A stretch of DNA of 64,000 bases from Fervidobacterium pennivorans (lineage in GTDB: Bacteria > Thermotogota > Thermotogae > Thermotogales > Fervidobacteriaceae). This document shows positions 1 through 8,242 of this stretch, in pieces. The notes under the pieces were generated by a model. It did no database searches, was not told the DNA's origin, and saw only the letters and a program-made list of their open reading frames with translations. Both the position numbers and the translations under genes were made by a program. The stretch spans positions 310,001 through 374,000 of the forward strand of contig NZ_CP011393.1 of NCBI RefSeq assembly GCF_001644665.1, read 5' to 3'. Position 1 is the first letter of the stretch. Every line of letters begins with the position of its first letter.

Positions 1-722
1 TTCACACCTGCAAGTTTAACACTCCAATTAAATAGGTGTTGCCCATTTTTCCTTAACCAACTTTTGTGCAACTTGTAATCCGGGCAAAACGTTGCAACAT
101 ACTTCCAAAAATACTTACTGTGGTTCGGATGGACAATATGTGCAAGTTCATGGATTAACACATAGTCTATCACTTCAGAAGGTGCCATTATCAACCTCCA
201 ATTCAACGAGATAGTCCCTTTTGAAGAACAACTCCCCCAGCGTGATTTCACATCCTTAACTTGCACCTTCTTGTATCTCACACCAAGCTTTTGTGCAAGT
301 TCCTTCAGCCTTTTCGGTAAGTACTCTTCAGCCTTTTTAATCAACCACCGCTGAGCAAGTGTATTTACATTATCAGCGTACCTTGGGTTCAAAATAAAGT
401 GGTCCGCGTCAAACTTGAAAGGCACAAGAACAGAACTATCAAGGACGATTTTTCTTGGCACGCCTAAGTAGAGTAAAGTATCGCTACCGTTAGAAACGAA
501 CTGCTCACTGAACCCTTGAACCGATGATTTAATCTTTCTCAGATTATCTCTCACAAACTGGAGCGCTTCTTTTTCGCTAATTCTCCAGGGAAACGTCAAA
601 ACCACACGCCCATCTCCGTCAATCCGTAGAGAGACCTTCTTCAAATACCGCTTGCTCTTCTCGATTCTGAACTCAAAGCCATCAATTGTATAAACGCCAA
701 CCTTAGAATCTTGCTTTTTCAA
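1..722 (-). CDS. YgjP/DUF45-type zinc metallopeptidase (3' end beyond window)
   Basis: Reads from a TTG at 722 (preceded by GGAGGAAAGAGG) through the window edge with no stop, so the C-terminus is missing; about 240 residues are visible. The signature is HELAHIVHPNHSKYFW near residues 191-206: an HExxH zinc site followed by a third ligand in the HxxxFW segment. Just upstream is SRWGSCSSKGTISLNWRL, the other hallmark of the YgjP/DUF45 family (SprT-like, M48-related fold). Members are predicted soluble zinc proteases, sometimes linked to restriction or repair genes, with substrates mostly unknown. The gene has no ATG start, so ATG-only gene callers will miss it. Next gene in the same direction starts about 1.1 kb upstream (1850). 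Family is secure; function is not. Confidence 0.88.
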   Translation of the reverse strand, partial: MKKQDSKVGVYTIDGFEFRIEKSKRYLKKVSLRIDGDGRVVLTFPWRISEKEALQFVRDNLRKIKSSVQGFSEQFVSNGSDTLLYLGVPRKIVLDSSVLVPFKFDADHFILNPRYADNVNTLAQRWLIKKAEEYLPKRLKELAQKLGVRYKKVQVKDVKSRWGSCSSKGTISLNWRLIMAPSEVIDYVLIHELAHIVHPNHSKYFWKYVATFCPDYKLHKSWLRKNGQHLFNWSVKLAGV

Positions 723-761
723 CCTCTTTCCTCCCAAAAATCTCAGCACTATCAATTCCGT

Positions 762-1850
762 TCAATTCTGGCTAAAGCTCACCGTCCATACAAAAAAGTC
801 CTTTCCATTAAAAGTAAAAATGTATATATACGAGTAGTCGTAACTTACGCTTGTTAGATTAAGTTTAAACATAGCTTCTTGCATAGCGCTCGACAAATAC
901 TTTGTTACAAAACTTATAGATGACACAAACCTTACTTCAGGTTTACTGGTAATATTTTTCAAAGCATCCGTTAGGTATATTACGAATTCGTCGTACTTTT
1001 CTATCAAGGTTCCATACAGCAAATCAAACAAATTGCGCGACCGGATATTCCCAGCGACTATCTCTTCGTAGAGTTTTTCTGCATAGCTCTTTGTTGAAAC
1101 AGTAACCGAGACTTTTGTTGTAGGATAGTGAGAATAACGTGCTTGGTTCTTACCGAAAAGAAAGTACGCATTGGTTCGTGTGCTATCGTTCCATGTAGTG
1201 TCTATGTAATACCAACTATCTTCAATTTTTACTATATTCCAAGCATGCGACTGCAATTTATCAGCCGAAGCTTCTGCAGGTTTCGCTTGTCCACTGACAA
1301 GGTAAACATCGAGCCCTGCTGCCTTCGCAAGTTTGTAGAACAAAAGAGCATATCCTTGACAAACCCCGGTTCTATCTTTTAAAGTTGCATAAACACTCTT
1401 GTGCGAGTAGGACTCGTCATACGTAATATACGTCTTTATCCATTCGTTAATTGCAAAAACTTTCTCTAAGTCACTTTTCGCATTACCAACAATTTTAGGT
1501 AGATTTTTAGATATAAAATCATCGACTGCTTTTCGTTCTGCTGAGGTTTCCGTATAGATATATGTAATCGTTGTTTCAACATTGCCTAATTGCTCAAGTG
1601 ATTTTGCCTCCCAACGCTCAATAAACAGCTTTTCCGGAAGGCTTTCTATTATCGTACCTATTACCTTGAGCATTGAAGCATTGTTAATCCCTTTTGCTCT
1701 AAGCACCGTTGCCTGCTCGTAATTCAATATATCTGTAGCTATAGCCTTCTCGATATCATCAACTGAGTAAACTTGATAGACTTTTGCGAAAATCATACTA
1801 CATAGCAGTACCCAAACAATAAGAACAAACATTCGAAACCTTTCTTCCAT
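762..1850 (-). CDS. Secreted transglutaminase-like (cysteine protease fold) protein
   Basis: The transglutaminase-core triad is visible: Cys in GVCQGYALLFYK, His in SHAWNIVK and Asp in YYIDTTWND, in the usual order and spacing. The chosen start is ATG 1850, which follows GGAAGGGG and opens with MEERFRMFVLIVWVLLC, a signal peptide or N-terminal membrane anchor. The frame extends back to ATG 1955, but that extension is a Cys-rich stretch ahead of a good signal sequence and is probably untranslated. Such bacterial proteins are extracytoplasmic and usually act as cysteine peptidases or amidases rather than true transglutaminases. The last 100 residues match nothing I recognise. Function inferred from fold only. 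Confidence 0.82.
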   Translation of the reverse strand: MEERFRMFVLIVWVLLCSMIFAKVYQVYSVDDIEKAIATDILNYEQATVLRAKGINNASMLKVIGTIIESLPEKLFIERWEAKSLEQLGNVETTITYIYTETSAERKAVDDFISKNLPKIVGNAKSDLEKVFAINEWIKTYITYDESYSHKSVYATLKDRTGVCQGYALLFYKLAKAAGLDVYLVSGQAKPAEASADKLQSHAWNIVKIEDSWYYIDTTWNDSTRTNAYFLFGKNQARYSHYPTTKVSVTVSTKSYAEKLYEEIVAGNIRSRNLFDLLYGTLIEKYDEFVIYLTDALKNITSKPEVRFVSSISFVTKYLSSAMQEAMFKLNLTSVSYDYSYIYIFTFNGKDFFVWTVSFSQN

Positions 1851-2056
1851 CCACGCGTTCCCCTTCCCAAAACAAGCCATCTGCTCGACATCGTCGACAC
1901 ACTCGACACACATTGGACAGGCTCGACAACTTATGGATAAACAATTTTCGCACATTTCACCCTTTATTCCGCAAATCTGAATTTTTGACTGAATTGATCT
2001 GCTTTAAAGGTTGGATAGTACTCTGTGCACCTGCCACCTGGCTATCCTACTATACG

Positions 2057-2806
2057 TTATCCTTTATAATACACCTGGTTCTCCAACAATTGTTCTGGTG
2101 GTACATCTTTGTATTCCCTTGCGGGAACACCCATATAAATCTTTCTTGGCTTCGTATCCTTTGTGACAACCGAACCTGCAGCAACAAGTGTGTCTTCGGC
2201 AATAACGATGCCGGGAAGTATTGTAGAGTTCGCACCGATGCGTGCACCCTTCTTCAAAGTAGGTCCTTTGAAATACTTTTTCCTTTCTTCCGTCCTTCCG
2301 AGGAAATTATCGTTTGTAAACGTCACATTCGGTGCTATAAAACAATAATCCTCAATTGTCGATAACGCAGTTATATATGCATTCGTCTCTATCTTTACAT
2401 ACTTTCCAATCTTCGTCTTATTCTCAACGGCTGCTCCTCTACCGACAATCGTGTATTCGCCAATCACGACATCCTCACGTATGCTTGCTAAATCACCAAC
2501 GAAGACAAAATCATGCAAAATAGCTCCCCTATAAACGACGCAGTTAGCTCCTATAGTTACGTACTTTCCAAGCACTAAGGCTGGTAGTTCCTTTTCATCC
2601 GTTGTTGCTGAAGCCGATGCCTTGAATGGTTTTTTTCCGAGCACTGTATTGTCTCCAATAACACATCCTTCACCAATTACCGTATCTTTCCTAATAACCA
2701 CGTTATGACCTATAACAACATTGTCACCGATGACTACATTGTCTTCAATTACAACATTCTCTCCCAACACAACGCCCTTACCCAACCTTGCTGATGAAGA
2801 AATCAT
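2057..2806 (-). CDS. Left-handed beta-helix (hexapeptide repeat) sugar N-acyltransferase, WbpD-like
   Basis: About 250 residues. The N-terminal half is an almost uninterrupted series of hexapeptide repeats (VVLGENVVIEDNVVIGDNVV and onward), and a second block near residues 170-215 contains GARIGANSTILPGIVI and VAAGSVVTKD, the typical acyl-CoA-binding coils. This matches trimeric left-handed beta-helix acyltransferases, closest in layout to WbpD/PglD-type N-acetyltransferases acting on UDP-amino sugars. ATG 2806 is preferred over ATG 2812 because the GAGGGG ribosome site is only 3 bases from the latter. Related enzymes help make diacetamido sugars, which would fit the WecB/WbpI-like epimerase at 7.2 kb, but the aminotransferase and dehydrogenase of that pathway are not in the window. 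Substrate uncertain. Confidence 0.8.
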   Translation of the reverse strand: MISSSARLGKGVVLGENVVIEDNVVIGDNVVIGHNVVIRKDTVIGEGCVIGDNTVLGKKPFKASASATTDEKELPALVLGKYVTIGANCVVYRGAILHDFVFVGDLASIREDVVIGEYTIVGRGAAVENKTKIGKYVKIETNAYITALSTIEDYCFIAPNVTFTNDNFLGRTEERKKYFKGPTLKKGARIGANSTILPGIVIAEDTLVAAGSVVTKDTKPRKIYMGVPAREYKDVPPEQLLENQVYYKG

Positions 2807-2872
2807 ACCCATTCACCCCTCTTCACATTTTATCTCAACATCGCAAACAGACTCTACAAAAATCCAAACATT

Positions 2873-3784
2873 TCAAAATAAATCTTTTGGAATTCTCAGT
2901 TTTTCGAGAATATCGAGTGGTATTCTGAATCTTGCCGTTACAAGCGGATCTACAACTTGCGAAATCTCCGTATGTCCAACTATGCTAAACAGCATCGTCA
3001 ACTCTTCAAGGTTTATATTGGCATACCTCAGTACAAACTCTGCCATATCATTCACTGCTGATTTCATTGCTTCATCCAATGTTTTTCCAGAAGCTAAAGT
3101 GAACAAACTACCTCCAGAAATTACCATTGGGTTTCTAAGTTCCATGCCCTTTTTGACAAAAACTCTTGCTGTAACCTTCCCAGCTACTTCAATTCCTGTA
3201 CCGCAAATCTCACCATCTCCCATTAATGCGTGCAAATCTCCTAATGCAAGTAAACCCCCTTCAACAAATACTGGTAAGAGTACCTTCGCGCCCTTCTTGA
3301 TGTACTTTGTATCCAAATTTCCTCCATGTGGTCCCGGAGTGCCACAATTGATAGTTCCATCTTTCGGCGCTACTCCAATCACACCTATCATCGGGTCAAT
3401 AGGCAATTCCAAATCATTGAACATCGCACATCCATCTTTTATTTTCACAATCTTTGTATGAAATCCATCAAACTTTTCTCCAAGAGGTCCCAACTCTTTG
3501 CCTGCAACCATAACACCTTGATTTGCAACTTCAATATCGAGTATCTCAACTACCAACGCATCCCCAGGCTTTGCACCTTTTACAAAAACAGGACCAGTTG
3601 CTGGGTTGACTTCCGCCCAATTGAGATTCTCCAACCTATCTTCTGCTGTTCTTATTTGATTTGAAAAACAATCCATTGTTTCAAAGACAACCTCAGCACC
3701 ATCTTCGACAACTAACGCAGGCTTCATATCCGAACTAAATGCGAAGATTCTGTTGTTAGAAGAGACCGAATAACTACTTCCCAT
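2873..3784 (-). CDS. Acetamidase/formamidase family protein
   Basis: 303 residues matching the FmdA/AmdA family along its length: NWAEVNPATGPVFVKGAKPG (residues ~55-75), then GVIGVAPKDG and CGTPGPHGGNLDTKYI, then LGDLHALMGDGEICGTGIE, all family signatures around the metal site. Family members hydrolyse short amides (formamide, acetamide) to ammonia and the acid in the cytoplasm. Start is the ATG at 3784 behind a purine-rich GGGGATAGGG. It lies 60 bases upstream of the acyltransferase in the same direction and may be co-transcribed with it, though no functional tie is evident. Family call is secure, natural substrate is not. Confidence 0.9.
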   Translation of the reverse strand: MGSSYSVSSNNRIFAFSSDMKPALVVEDGAEVVFETMDCFSNQIRTAEDRLENLNWAEVNPATGPVFVKGAKPGDALVVEILDIEVANQGVMVAGKELGPLGEKFDGFHTKIVKIKDGCAMFNDLELPIDPMIGVIGVAPKDGTINCGTPGPHGGNLDTKYIKKGAKVLLPVFVEGGLLALGDLHALMGDGEICGTGIEVAGKVTARVFVKKGMELRNPMVISGGSLFTLASGKTLDEAMKSAVNDMAEFVLRYANINLEELTMLFSIVGHTEISQVVDPLVTARFRIPLDILEKLRIPKDLF

Positions 3785-3852
3785 ATTCCCTATCCCCCTT
3801 TCCTATCTTTCCAGCACATTACCACCGCTACCCTTTTCACGTATATTAAGCC

Positions 3853-4479
3853 TCATCCATCGAGACTTATTTTAAGTAACTCTTCAAGCTTTTCTTTGAG
3901 TTTTGCATGTTCTGTTAAGTGTATAACACCAAATCCAAGCCTCTTTGCAGTCTCTATATTATCAGCCCTATCGTCGATAAATACAGCACTCGATGGTCTA
4001 ACACCGCATCGCTCCATTAATTCATAGAAAATATCTTCATTGGGTTTTATCTTTTTAACATGGCTTGAGATAACCATACAATCGAAATACTTGAAAAACT
4101 CGAACGTATTGTAAACATACTCAAACGCCTTGTAGCTAAAATTTGAAAGCACACACAGGCGATACCCATGAGCTTTCAGAATAGGCAACAACCTTGTGTT
4201 TTCCTCTATCGGCTTAAGCAAATTCAACACCGAATTCTTCATATGTTGTATATACCGTGCATCTTCTGGATACCTTTCCTCCATCATCTTCCAAAGCTGT
4301 GCCTCGGATATATCACCTTTGTCCATCAAATTCCATTCAGGGGCACTGAAGACCCTCTCAACCAATCGCTTAGCAACCTCTTCGCCAAACTCTCCAACCA
4401 TATACCCGTACGGGTCCCAGTGTATTAAAACTCTGCCAAGGTCAAAAACCAATGTATCTATCTCTTTAGTTTCAACCAT
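3853..4479 (-). CDS. HAD-superfamily (HAD-IA) hydrolase
   Basis: About 208 residues. Motif I is VFDLGRVLIHW near residue 11, in which the second Asp of the usual DxD is replaced by Gly-Arg (DLGR), as in the YihX and haloacid-dehalogenase-like branch. Motif II is LCVLSNFS, and motif III/IV is KPNEDIFYE followed by AVFIDDRADNIETAKRLG. Likely a small-molecule phosphatase or dehalogenase in the cytoplasm. ATG 4479 sits 7 bases after GGAGGTGG; a TTG one codon earlier is possible. It lies 69 bases upstream of the acetamidase. Substrate cannot be judged from sequence. Confidence 0.87.
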   Translation of the reverse strand: MVETKEIDTLVFDLGRVLIHWDPYGYMVGEFGEEVAKRLVERVFSAPEWNLMDKGDISEAQLWKMMEERYPEDARYIQHMKNSVLNLLKPIEENTRLLPILKAHGYRLCVLSNFSYKAFEYVYNTFEFFKYFDCMVISSHVKKIKPNEDIFYELMERCGVRPSSAVFIDDRADNIETAKRLGFGVIHLTEHAKLKEKLEELLKISLDG

Positions 4480-4615
4480 CAAACCACCTCCTGTTCATCC
4501 TTTATCTATCTTTCGTTATAGATTTTACCATTTATATATGAAATCGTTAACTGGATAAGATAAAAGTTCCTATGCCTTATGTAAATATATTCCCTCTCAT
4601 TAAATGCGAGGTCTA

Positions 4616-4624
4616 TGGTATAAT
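4616..4624 (+). promoter_or_regulatory. Extended -10 promoter element for the MNT gene
   Basis: TGGTATAAT, an extended -10 (TGn-TATAAT) 34 bases before the ATG at 4658 in the divergent gap between the HAD gene and the MNT gene. No convincing -35 is visible, as expected for extended -10 promoters. The same TGn-TATAAT form recurs at 14418, 30169 and 60584. Confidence 0.45.
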
Positions 4625-4657
4625 AATTTTTGAATACTCTGCTCGGTGGTGGTGTAT

Positions 4658-4954
4658 ATGAAAAGGCAAGAAGATATTCTCAAAATACTAACTGAACAAA
4701 AACAATACCTTGTTCAAAATTTTGGTGTAGAAGAAATTGCACTCTTTGGTCCGTACGCGAGAGGTGAGGAGAACGAAGAGAGTGATATTGACATTTTGAT
4801 TCAATTTAAAGAAGGCTATAAAACATTCGATAACTACATGGAACTAAAATTCTACCTTGAAGAACTTTTCGGAAAAACCGTCGACCTTGTTATCAAATCT
4901 GCTATAAAACCCCGACTTAAACCATACATTTTGGAGGAAGCAAAGTATGTCTAA
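4658..4954 (+). CDS. MNT-type minimal nucleotidyltransferase, apparently without HEPN partner
   Basis: About 98 residues. The pol-beta nucleotidyltransferase motif is GPYARGEENEESDIDILIQF (usual GSxARGxxxxxSDxDxxV), giving the paired metal-binding Asp residues, with a third Asp in KTVDLVIK. This is the MntA/MNT family, usually the antitoxin that AMPylates a neighbouring HEPN RNase. The ATG at 4658 is preferred over three tandem GTG codons just before it. The downstream space carries only a 34-codon frame (starting 4946) with no HEPN features before the next promoter at 5051, so the toxin seems lost or elsewhere. The Gly-Pro in place of Gly-Ser in the first motif is slightly atypical. Confidence 0.86.
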   Translation: MKRQEDILKILTEQKQYLVQNFGVEEIALFGPYARGEENEESDIDILIQFKEGYKTFDNYMELKFYLEELFGKTVDLVIKSAIKPRLKPYILEEAKYV

Positions 4955-5050
4955 AAGACGACTTTCAAACAGCGCTGCAAACCCATCCCGAGTTTTGACT
5001 CCACTACATTTACCTTCTCACTTATTCTTGCCGTTTATCCCCTTTTGTAG

Positions 5051-5078
5051 TTGAAAATACAATCAAATGAGATATACT
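5051..5078 (+). promoter_or_regulatory. Promoter for the GT2-LCP pair
   Basis: -35 TTGAAA (5051-5056), 16-base spacer, -10 TATACT (5073-5078), about 40 bases before the ATG at 5119, with ribosome site GGAGGA at 5107. Read by eye from consensus; not tested. Confidence 0.45.
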
Positions 5079-5118
5079 TTCAAATGGAACAATTCTAAAA
5101 AACATTGGAGGAATTTAC

Positions 5119-6129
5119 ATGTCTGCCATAAATTCTCAAAACAAAGTATCGATAATTATCCCAGTTTACAACGAAGAAAAGACCATTTCAAAAACCATTG
5201 AAAGCCTACTCAACAATGATTATAAAGACATCGAATTCATCGTCATAGATGGAATGAGCACTGACAAAACGAAGGAAGTTGCCAAAGAATATGCTTCAAA
5301 ATATCCTACAAAAATAAAGATACTCGAAAATCCTAAAAAGTACACGCCTGCCGGCTTGAATATCGGGATACAAAACGCTTCTGGAAAGTATATAATGATA
5401 GCAAGTGGGCATGCAACTTACTCAGAGAACTATATATCTGCCTGCGTTGAAGCTCTTGAATCAAATCTTTGTGATGTTGCGGGCGGAATAATGGAAACAC
5501 TTCCGCGAGATAAAACAGATAGGGCTATAGCAATAAGCGAAGTACTAAAACACCCATTCGGCATAGGTGGGGCAAAGTACAGAACAGGTGTTAAAAACAA
5601 CGAGTATGTCGATACCGTTGCATACGGAATATACAAAAAAGAAATTTTCGAAAACATTGGGCTATTTGATGAACGGTTGATAAGAAACCAAGACATAGAG
5701 TTCAACTTGCGTTTAAAACGCGCAGGCTACAGGATTATGCTCATTCCTCAAGCAAAATCATATTACTATGCAAGAGATACTTTCAAAAAACTCTGGCAAA
5801 ACAACTATTCAAACGGATTTTGGGTAACTTATAGCTCAAAGTACGTAAAAGGAGCCTACCGATTGCGTCATTTAATACCTTTGTTTTTTGTGGTATATTT
5901 ATTAACCCTCTTAATAATATGCTCTATTCCTGTAATTCCAACATTTCTGAAAGCAGTCTATTCAATCCCTTTTTTGCTTTATCTATCACTTTCTACAATC
6001 CACTCATTCAAAATAGCTAGCAGATGCGGGAATTTTAAGCTGTTTTTCTACTCTTTCATAGCATTTTTAACGTTGCACGTGTCGTATGGAATTGGTTCAC
6101 TTGCCGGTATCATCAAAAAAACGAATTAG
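5119..6129 (+). CDS. Membrane-anchored GT2 glycosyltransferase (ExoA-like)
   Basis: 336 residues. The N-terminal GT-A domain starts VSIIIPVYNEEKTISKTIES, with the nucleotide-binding region IEFIVIDGMSTDKT (Asp-Gly-x-Ser) and NQDIEFNLRLKRAGY as the acceptor-side ED-type motif near residues 193-207. Two or three hydrophobic helices follow from about residue 250, typical of membrane-associated polysaccharide transferases such as ExoA of succinoglycan synthesis. It would act on the cytoplasmic face, adding a sugar to a lipid-linked or polymeric acceptor. It lies 34 bases before the LCP gene, so the two probably share a transcript and a role in making and attaching a surface glycan. Donor and acceptor unknown. 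Confidence 0.88.
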   Translation: MSAINSQNKVSIIIPVYNEEKTISKTIESLLNNDYKDIEFIVIDGMSTDKTKEVAKEYASKYPTKIKILENPKKYTPAGLNIGIQNASGKYIMIASGHATYSENYISACVEALESNLCDVAGGIMETLPRDKTDRAIAISEVLKHPFGIGGAKYRTGVKNNEYVDTVAYGIYKKEIFENIGLFDERLIRNQDIEFNLRLKRAGYRIMLIPQAKSYYYARDTFKKLWQNNYSNGFWVTYSSKYVKGAYRLRHLIPLFFVVYLLTLLIICSIPVIPTFLKAVYSIPFLLYLSLSTIHSFKIASRCGNFKLFFYSFIAFLTLHVSYGIGSLAGIIKKTN

Positions 6130-6163
6130 TTGTTGAGTTCGAAAAAAGGAGGTACATACGCTG

Positions 6164-7114
6164 ATGTCCTTTCTAAAAACCTTACTTTCCGTTCTATTAA
6201 CAGTTACAATCACAGGTTTAATTATTTGGATTTACTTCGAAACAAAAATCTCAAAAATCACATTCACACCTGAATTTACTGCTCAAGATGTGAATGTTCA
6301 TGACACCACCCAAATTGCAAACTCACCGCGTTCGAAGGTCGCGATCGCACTCTTCGGACTTGATGCAAGATACGAAGGCGAGCATGCAAGAAGCGACACT
6401 ATTATGCTTCTTCTAATAGACCACTCAAGAAAGAAAATTAAGATTGCCTCAATAATGAGAGACCTATATGTTGATGTTCCAGGCCACGGTAAACGAAAAA
6501 TCAACAGCGCTTACGAACTCGGTGGACCAAAATTGGCACTTTCCACTCTAAATCTGACATTCGAACTTCCCTTAACAAAGTATGTTACCGTCGATTTCCG
6601 CGGCTTTGAGAAAATAATCGACGCTGTTGGCGGAGTTGACATAGAAGTCAAGGACTATGAAGTGGAGCATATAAATATAAATATGAGAGAAGTGAGAAAC
6701 CTCATAGGTGGGGAGGTACCTGAAGTAAAACGTCCTGGTTTGCAACATCTCAATGGAAGGCAAGCTCTTGGGTATGCGAGAATAAGATACGTAGGTAACG
6801 GTGACTACGAAAGAGTCCAAAGACAACAACGCGTCCTCGAACAAGTTTTTGAAAAAGTGAAAAGCGCATCACTTGGAACAAAACTGCGTATAATTGACAT
6901 GGTGCTACCGTACGTTGAGACAAACCTAACCAGAAACGATCTCATTTCTCTTGCGATGAAAAACTATTCGAAATACACACTTGAGCGAATCAGAATTCCT
7001 ATCGATGGTTCGTATAGAGAAGGGTATGCAACAATTGATGGAATAAAACAGTGGATATTCATTACTGATATAGAAAAAAACAAACAAGCACTGCATGAGT
7101 TCTTGGAAAGATAA
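6164..7114 (+). CDS. LytR-CpsA-Psr (LCP) family glycopolymer ligase
   Basis: 316 residues. An N-terminal transmembrane helix (residues ~4-25) is followed by the LCP catalytic domain: ALFGLDAR, RSDTIMLLLID, ASIMRDLYVDVPG, KINSAYELGG, then YVTVDFRGFEKIIDAVGGVD and later RQALGYARIRYVGNGDYERVQRQQ. The conserved Arg and Asp residues that bind the lipid pyrophosphate in LCP proteins are present. In Gram-positives these enzymes move undecaprenyl-linked polymers onto peptidoglycan outside the membrane. Here it probably attaches or processes the polymer made by this locus. Start ATG 6164 follows AAAGGAGGT. It is followed by the bidirectional terminator at 7119. Confidence 0.92.
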   Translation: MSFLKTLLSVLLTVTITGLIIWIYFETKISKITFTPEFTAQDVNVHDTTQIANSPRSKVAIALFGLDARYEGEHARSDTIMLLLIDHSRKKIKIASIMRDLYVDVPGHGKRKINSAYELGGPKLALSTLNLTFELPLTKYVTVDFRGFEKIIDAVGGVDIEVKDYEVEHININMREVRNLIGGEVPEVKRPGLQHLNGRQALGYARIRYVGNGDYERVQRQQRVLEQVFEKVKSASLGTKLRIIDMVLPYVETNLTRNDLISLAMKNYSKYTLERIRIPIDGSYREGYATIDGIKQWIFITDIEKNKQALHEFLER

Positions 7115-7118
7115 AAAC

Positions 7119-7143
7119 AATAGCTGCCTATATGGCAGCTATT
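7119..7143. terminator. Bidirectional intrinsic terminator between convergent genes
   Basis: A 10-base perfect stem AATAGCTGCC / GGCAGCTATT with a 5-base loop, A-rich on one side and T-rich on the other. It lies between the stop of the LCP gene (plus) and the stop of the epimerase gene (minus), so it can end both transcripts. Confidence 0.75.
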
Positions 7144-7161
7144 TGTTAAGTTTAATTCATA

Positions 7162-8214
7162 TTACTTAGTTAAAATCTCAACCATCCTCTTCCCTGCATC
7201 GCCATTTCCATATAGTCCTGTTGGATATCGCTTTTCTTCGCTGCTAAACACCGCATCGTATATCCCTTCACCATCAGCTAATATGTTCCATCCTGTTTCC
7301 ACCAATTCACGCCATCCAGAGTCTGGCATCACAACTACTGCACGCTTACCAGCAAAATACGCCTCCTTTTGCAACCCACCGCTGTCAGTTATCACTTTCC
7401 ACGACTTTTCAACTAAGCCCATCAAATTCAGATAATCGATAGGTTCTATAACCAAGATGTCCTTCAAATATTCATCGAGTCCAAATTCTGAGATTCTCTT
7501 CCTTGTCCTTGGATGAACCGGAAACACAACTTTAACTTTTTCGGCAACCTTGGCAACTTCCTTCAAAATCTTTTCGAACTTCTCCTTGTTGTCTACATTA
7601 AAATCCCTGTGAAGGGTCATAACTATGTACTTTCCTTCCTCAAGACTTGCCGACTCATATACGTCGTACTTAAACAACGGTTTCATCATCAAAAACAAAT
7701 CGTACATCACATCTCCGACAAAATAAACTCCTTGCTCTATACCTTCTTTTTTCAAATTCTCAACAGCCAGTTGAGTCGGACAGAACAGGTACTTAGAAAC
7801 TCTATCTGTGAGCACTCGGTTTATCTCTTCAGGCATATCTTTCGGCTCTTGCCTTAAGCCAGCTTCAACGTGTGCAACGGGTATCTTGAGCTTTGCTCCC
7901 ACAATCGCCCCTGCAAGTGTTGTGTTTGTATCGCCGTAGACAAGTATCACATCAGGTTTCTCTTCAAGCACGATCTTCTCAAACTCGATCATAATCTTGC
8001 CGGTCATCTCACCGTGCAGTCCAGAACCCACGCTGAGGTAATAATCGGGCTTTCTAATTTCGAGCACTTGGAAAAACACATCGCTCATGTTGAAATCATA
8101 GTGCTGACCAGAGTGGACGAGAATTTCTTGAATGCCTGCTTTTTCAAACTCTTTGTGTAAAACAGCTTCCTTAATAAACTGCGGCCTTGCACCGACCAAG
8201 GATAGGACTTTCAT
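7162..8214 (-). CDS. UDP-GlcNAc 2-epimerase family enzyme (WecB/WbpI-like)
   Basis: 350 residues from ATG 8214 (GGGAGGTTGTCCG before it; the frame runs back to 8319 without support). Non-hydrolysing epimerase signatures: GARPQFIKEAVLHKEF, HSGQHYD, YGDTNTTLAGAIVGAK, HVEAGLR, MPEEINRVLTDR and TDSGGLQKEAYFAGK. These enzymes invert C2 of UDP-GlcNAc-type sugars through an anti-elimination intermediate. The MSDVFF and FCPTQLAVENL stretches resemble WbpI, which uses UDP-diacetamido-glucuronate, as much as WecB. It is the last gene of a three-gene operon with another epimerase and a glycosyltransferase. Substrate choice between UDP-GlcNAc and a diacetamido sugar is open. Confidence 0.9.
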   Translation of the reverse strand: MKVLSLVGARPQFIKEAVLHKEFEKAGIQEILVHSGQHYDFNMSDVFFQVLEIRKPDYYLSVGSGLHGEMTGKIMIEFEKIVLEEKPDVILVYGDTNTTLAGAIVGAKLKIPVAHVEAGLRQEPKDMPEEINRVLTDRVSKYLFCPTQLAVENLKKEGIEQGVYFVGDVMYDLFLMMKPLFKYDVYESASLEEGKYIVMTLHRDFNVDNKEKFEKILKEVAKVAEKVKVVFPVHPRTRKRISEFGLDEYLKDILVIEPIDYLNLMGLVEKSWKVITDSGGLQKEAYFAGKRAVVVMPDSGWRELVETGWNILADGEGIYDAVFSSEEKRYPTGLYGNGDAGKRMVEILTK

Positions 8215-8242
8215 CGGACAACCTCCCCTGAATTCTATATTC

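Noticed and set aside
1851-1955. Cys-rich N-terminal extension of the transglutaminase-like protein
   Set aside because: The signal peptide and a ribosome site mark ATG 1850 as the start; a 35-residue Cys-rich stretch ahead of a signal sequence is unlikely to be translated.
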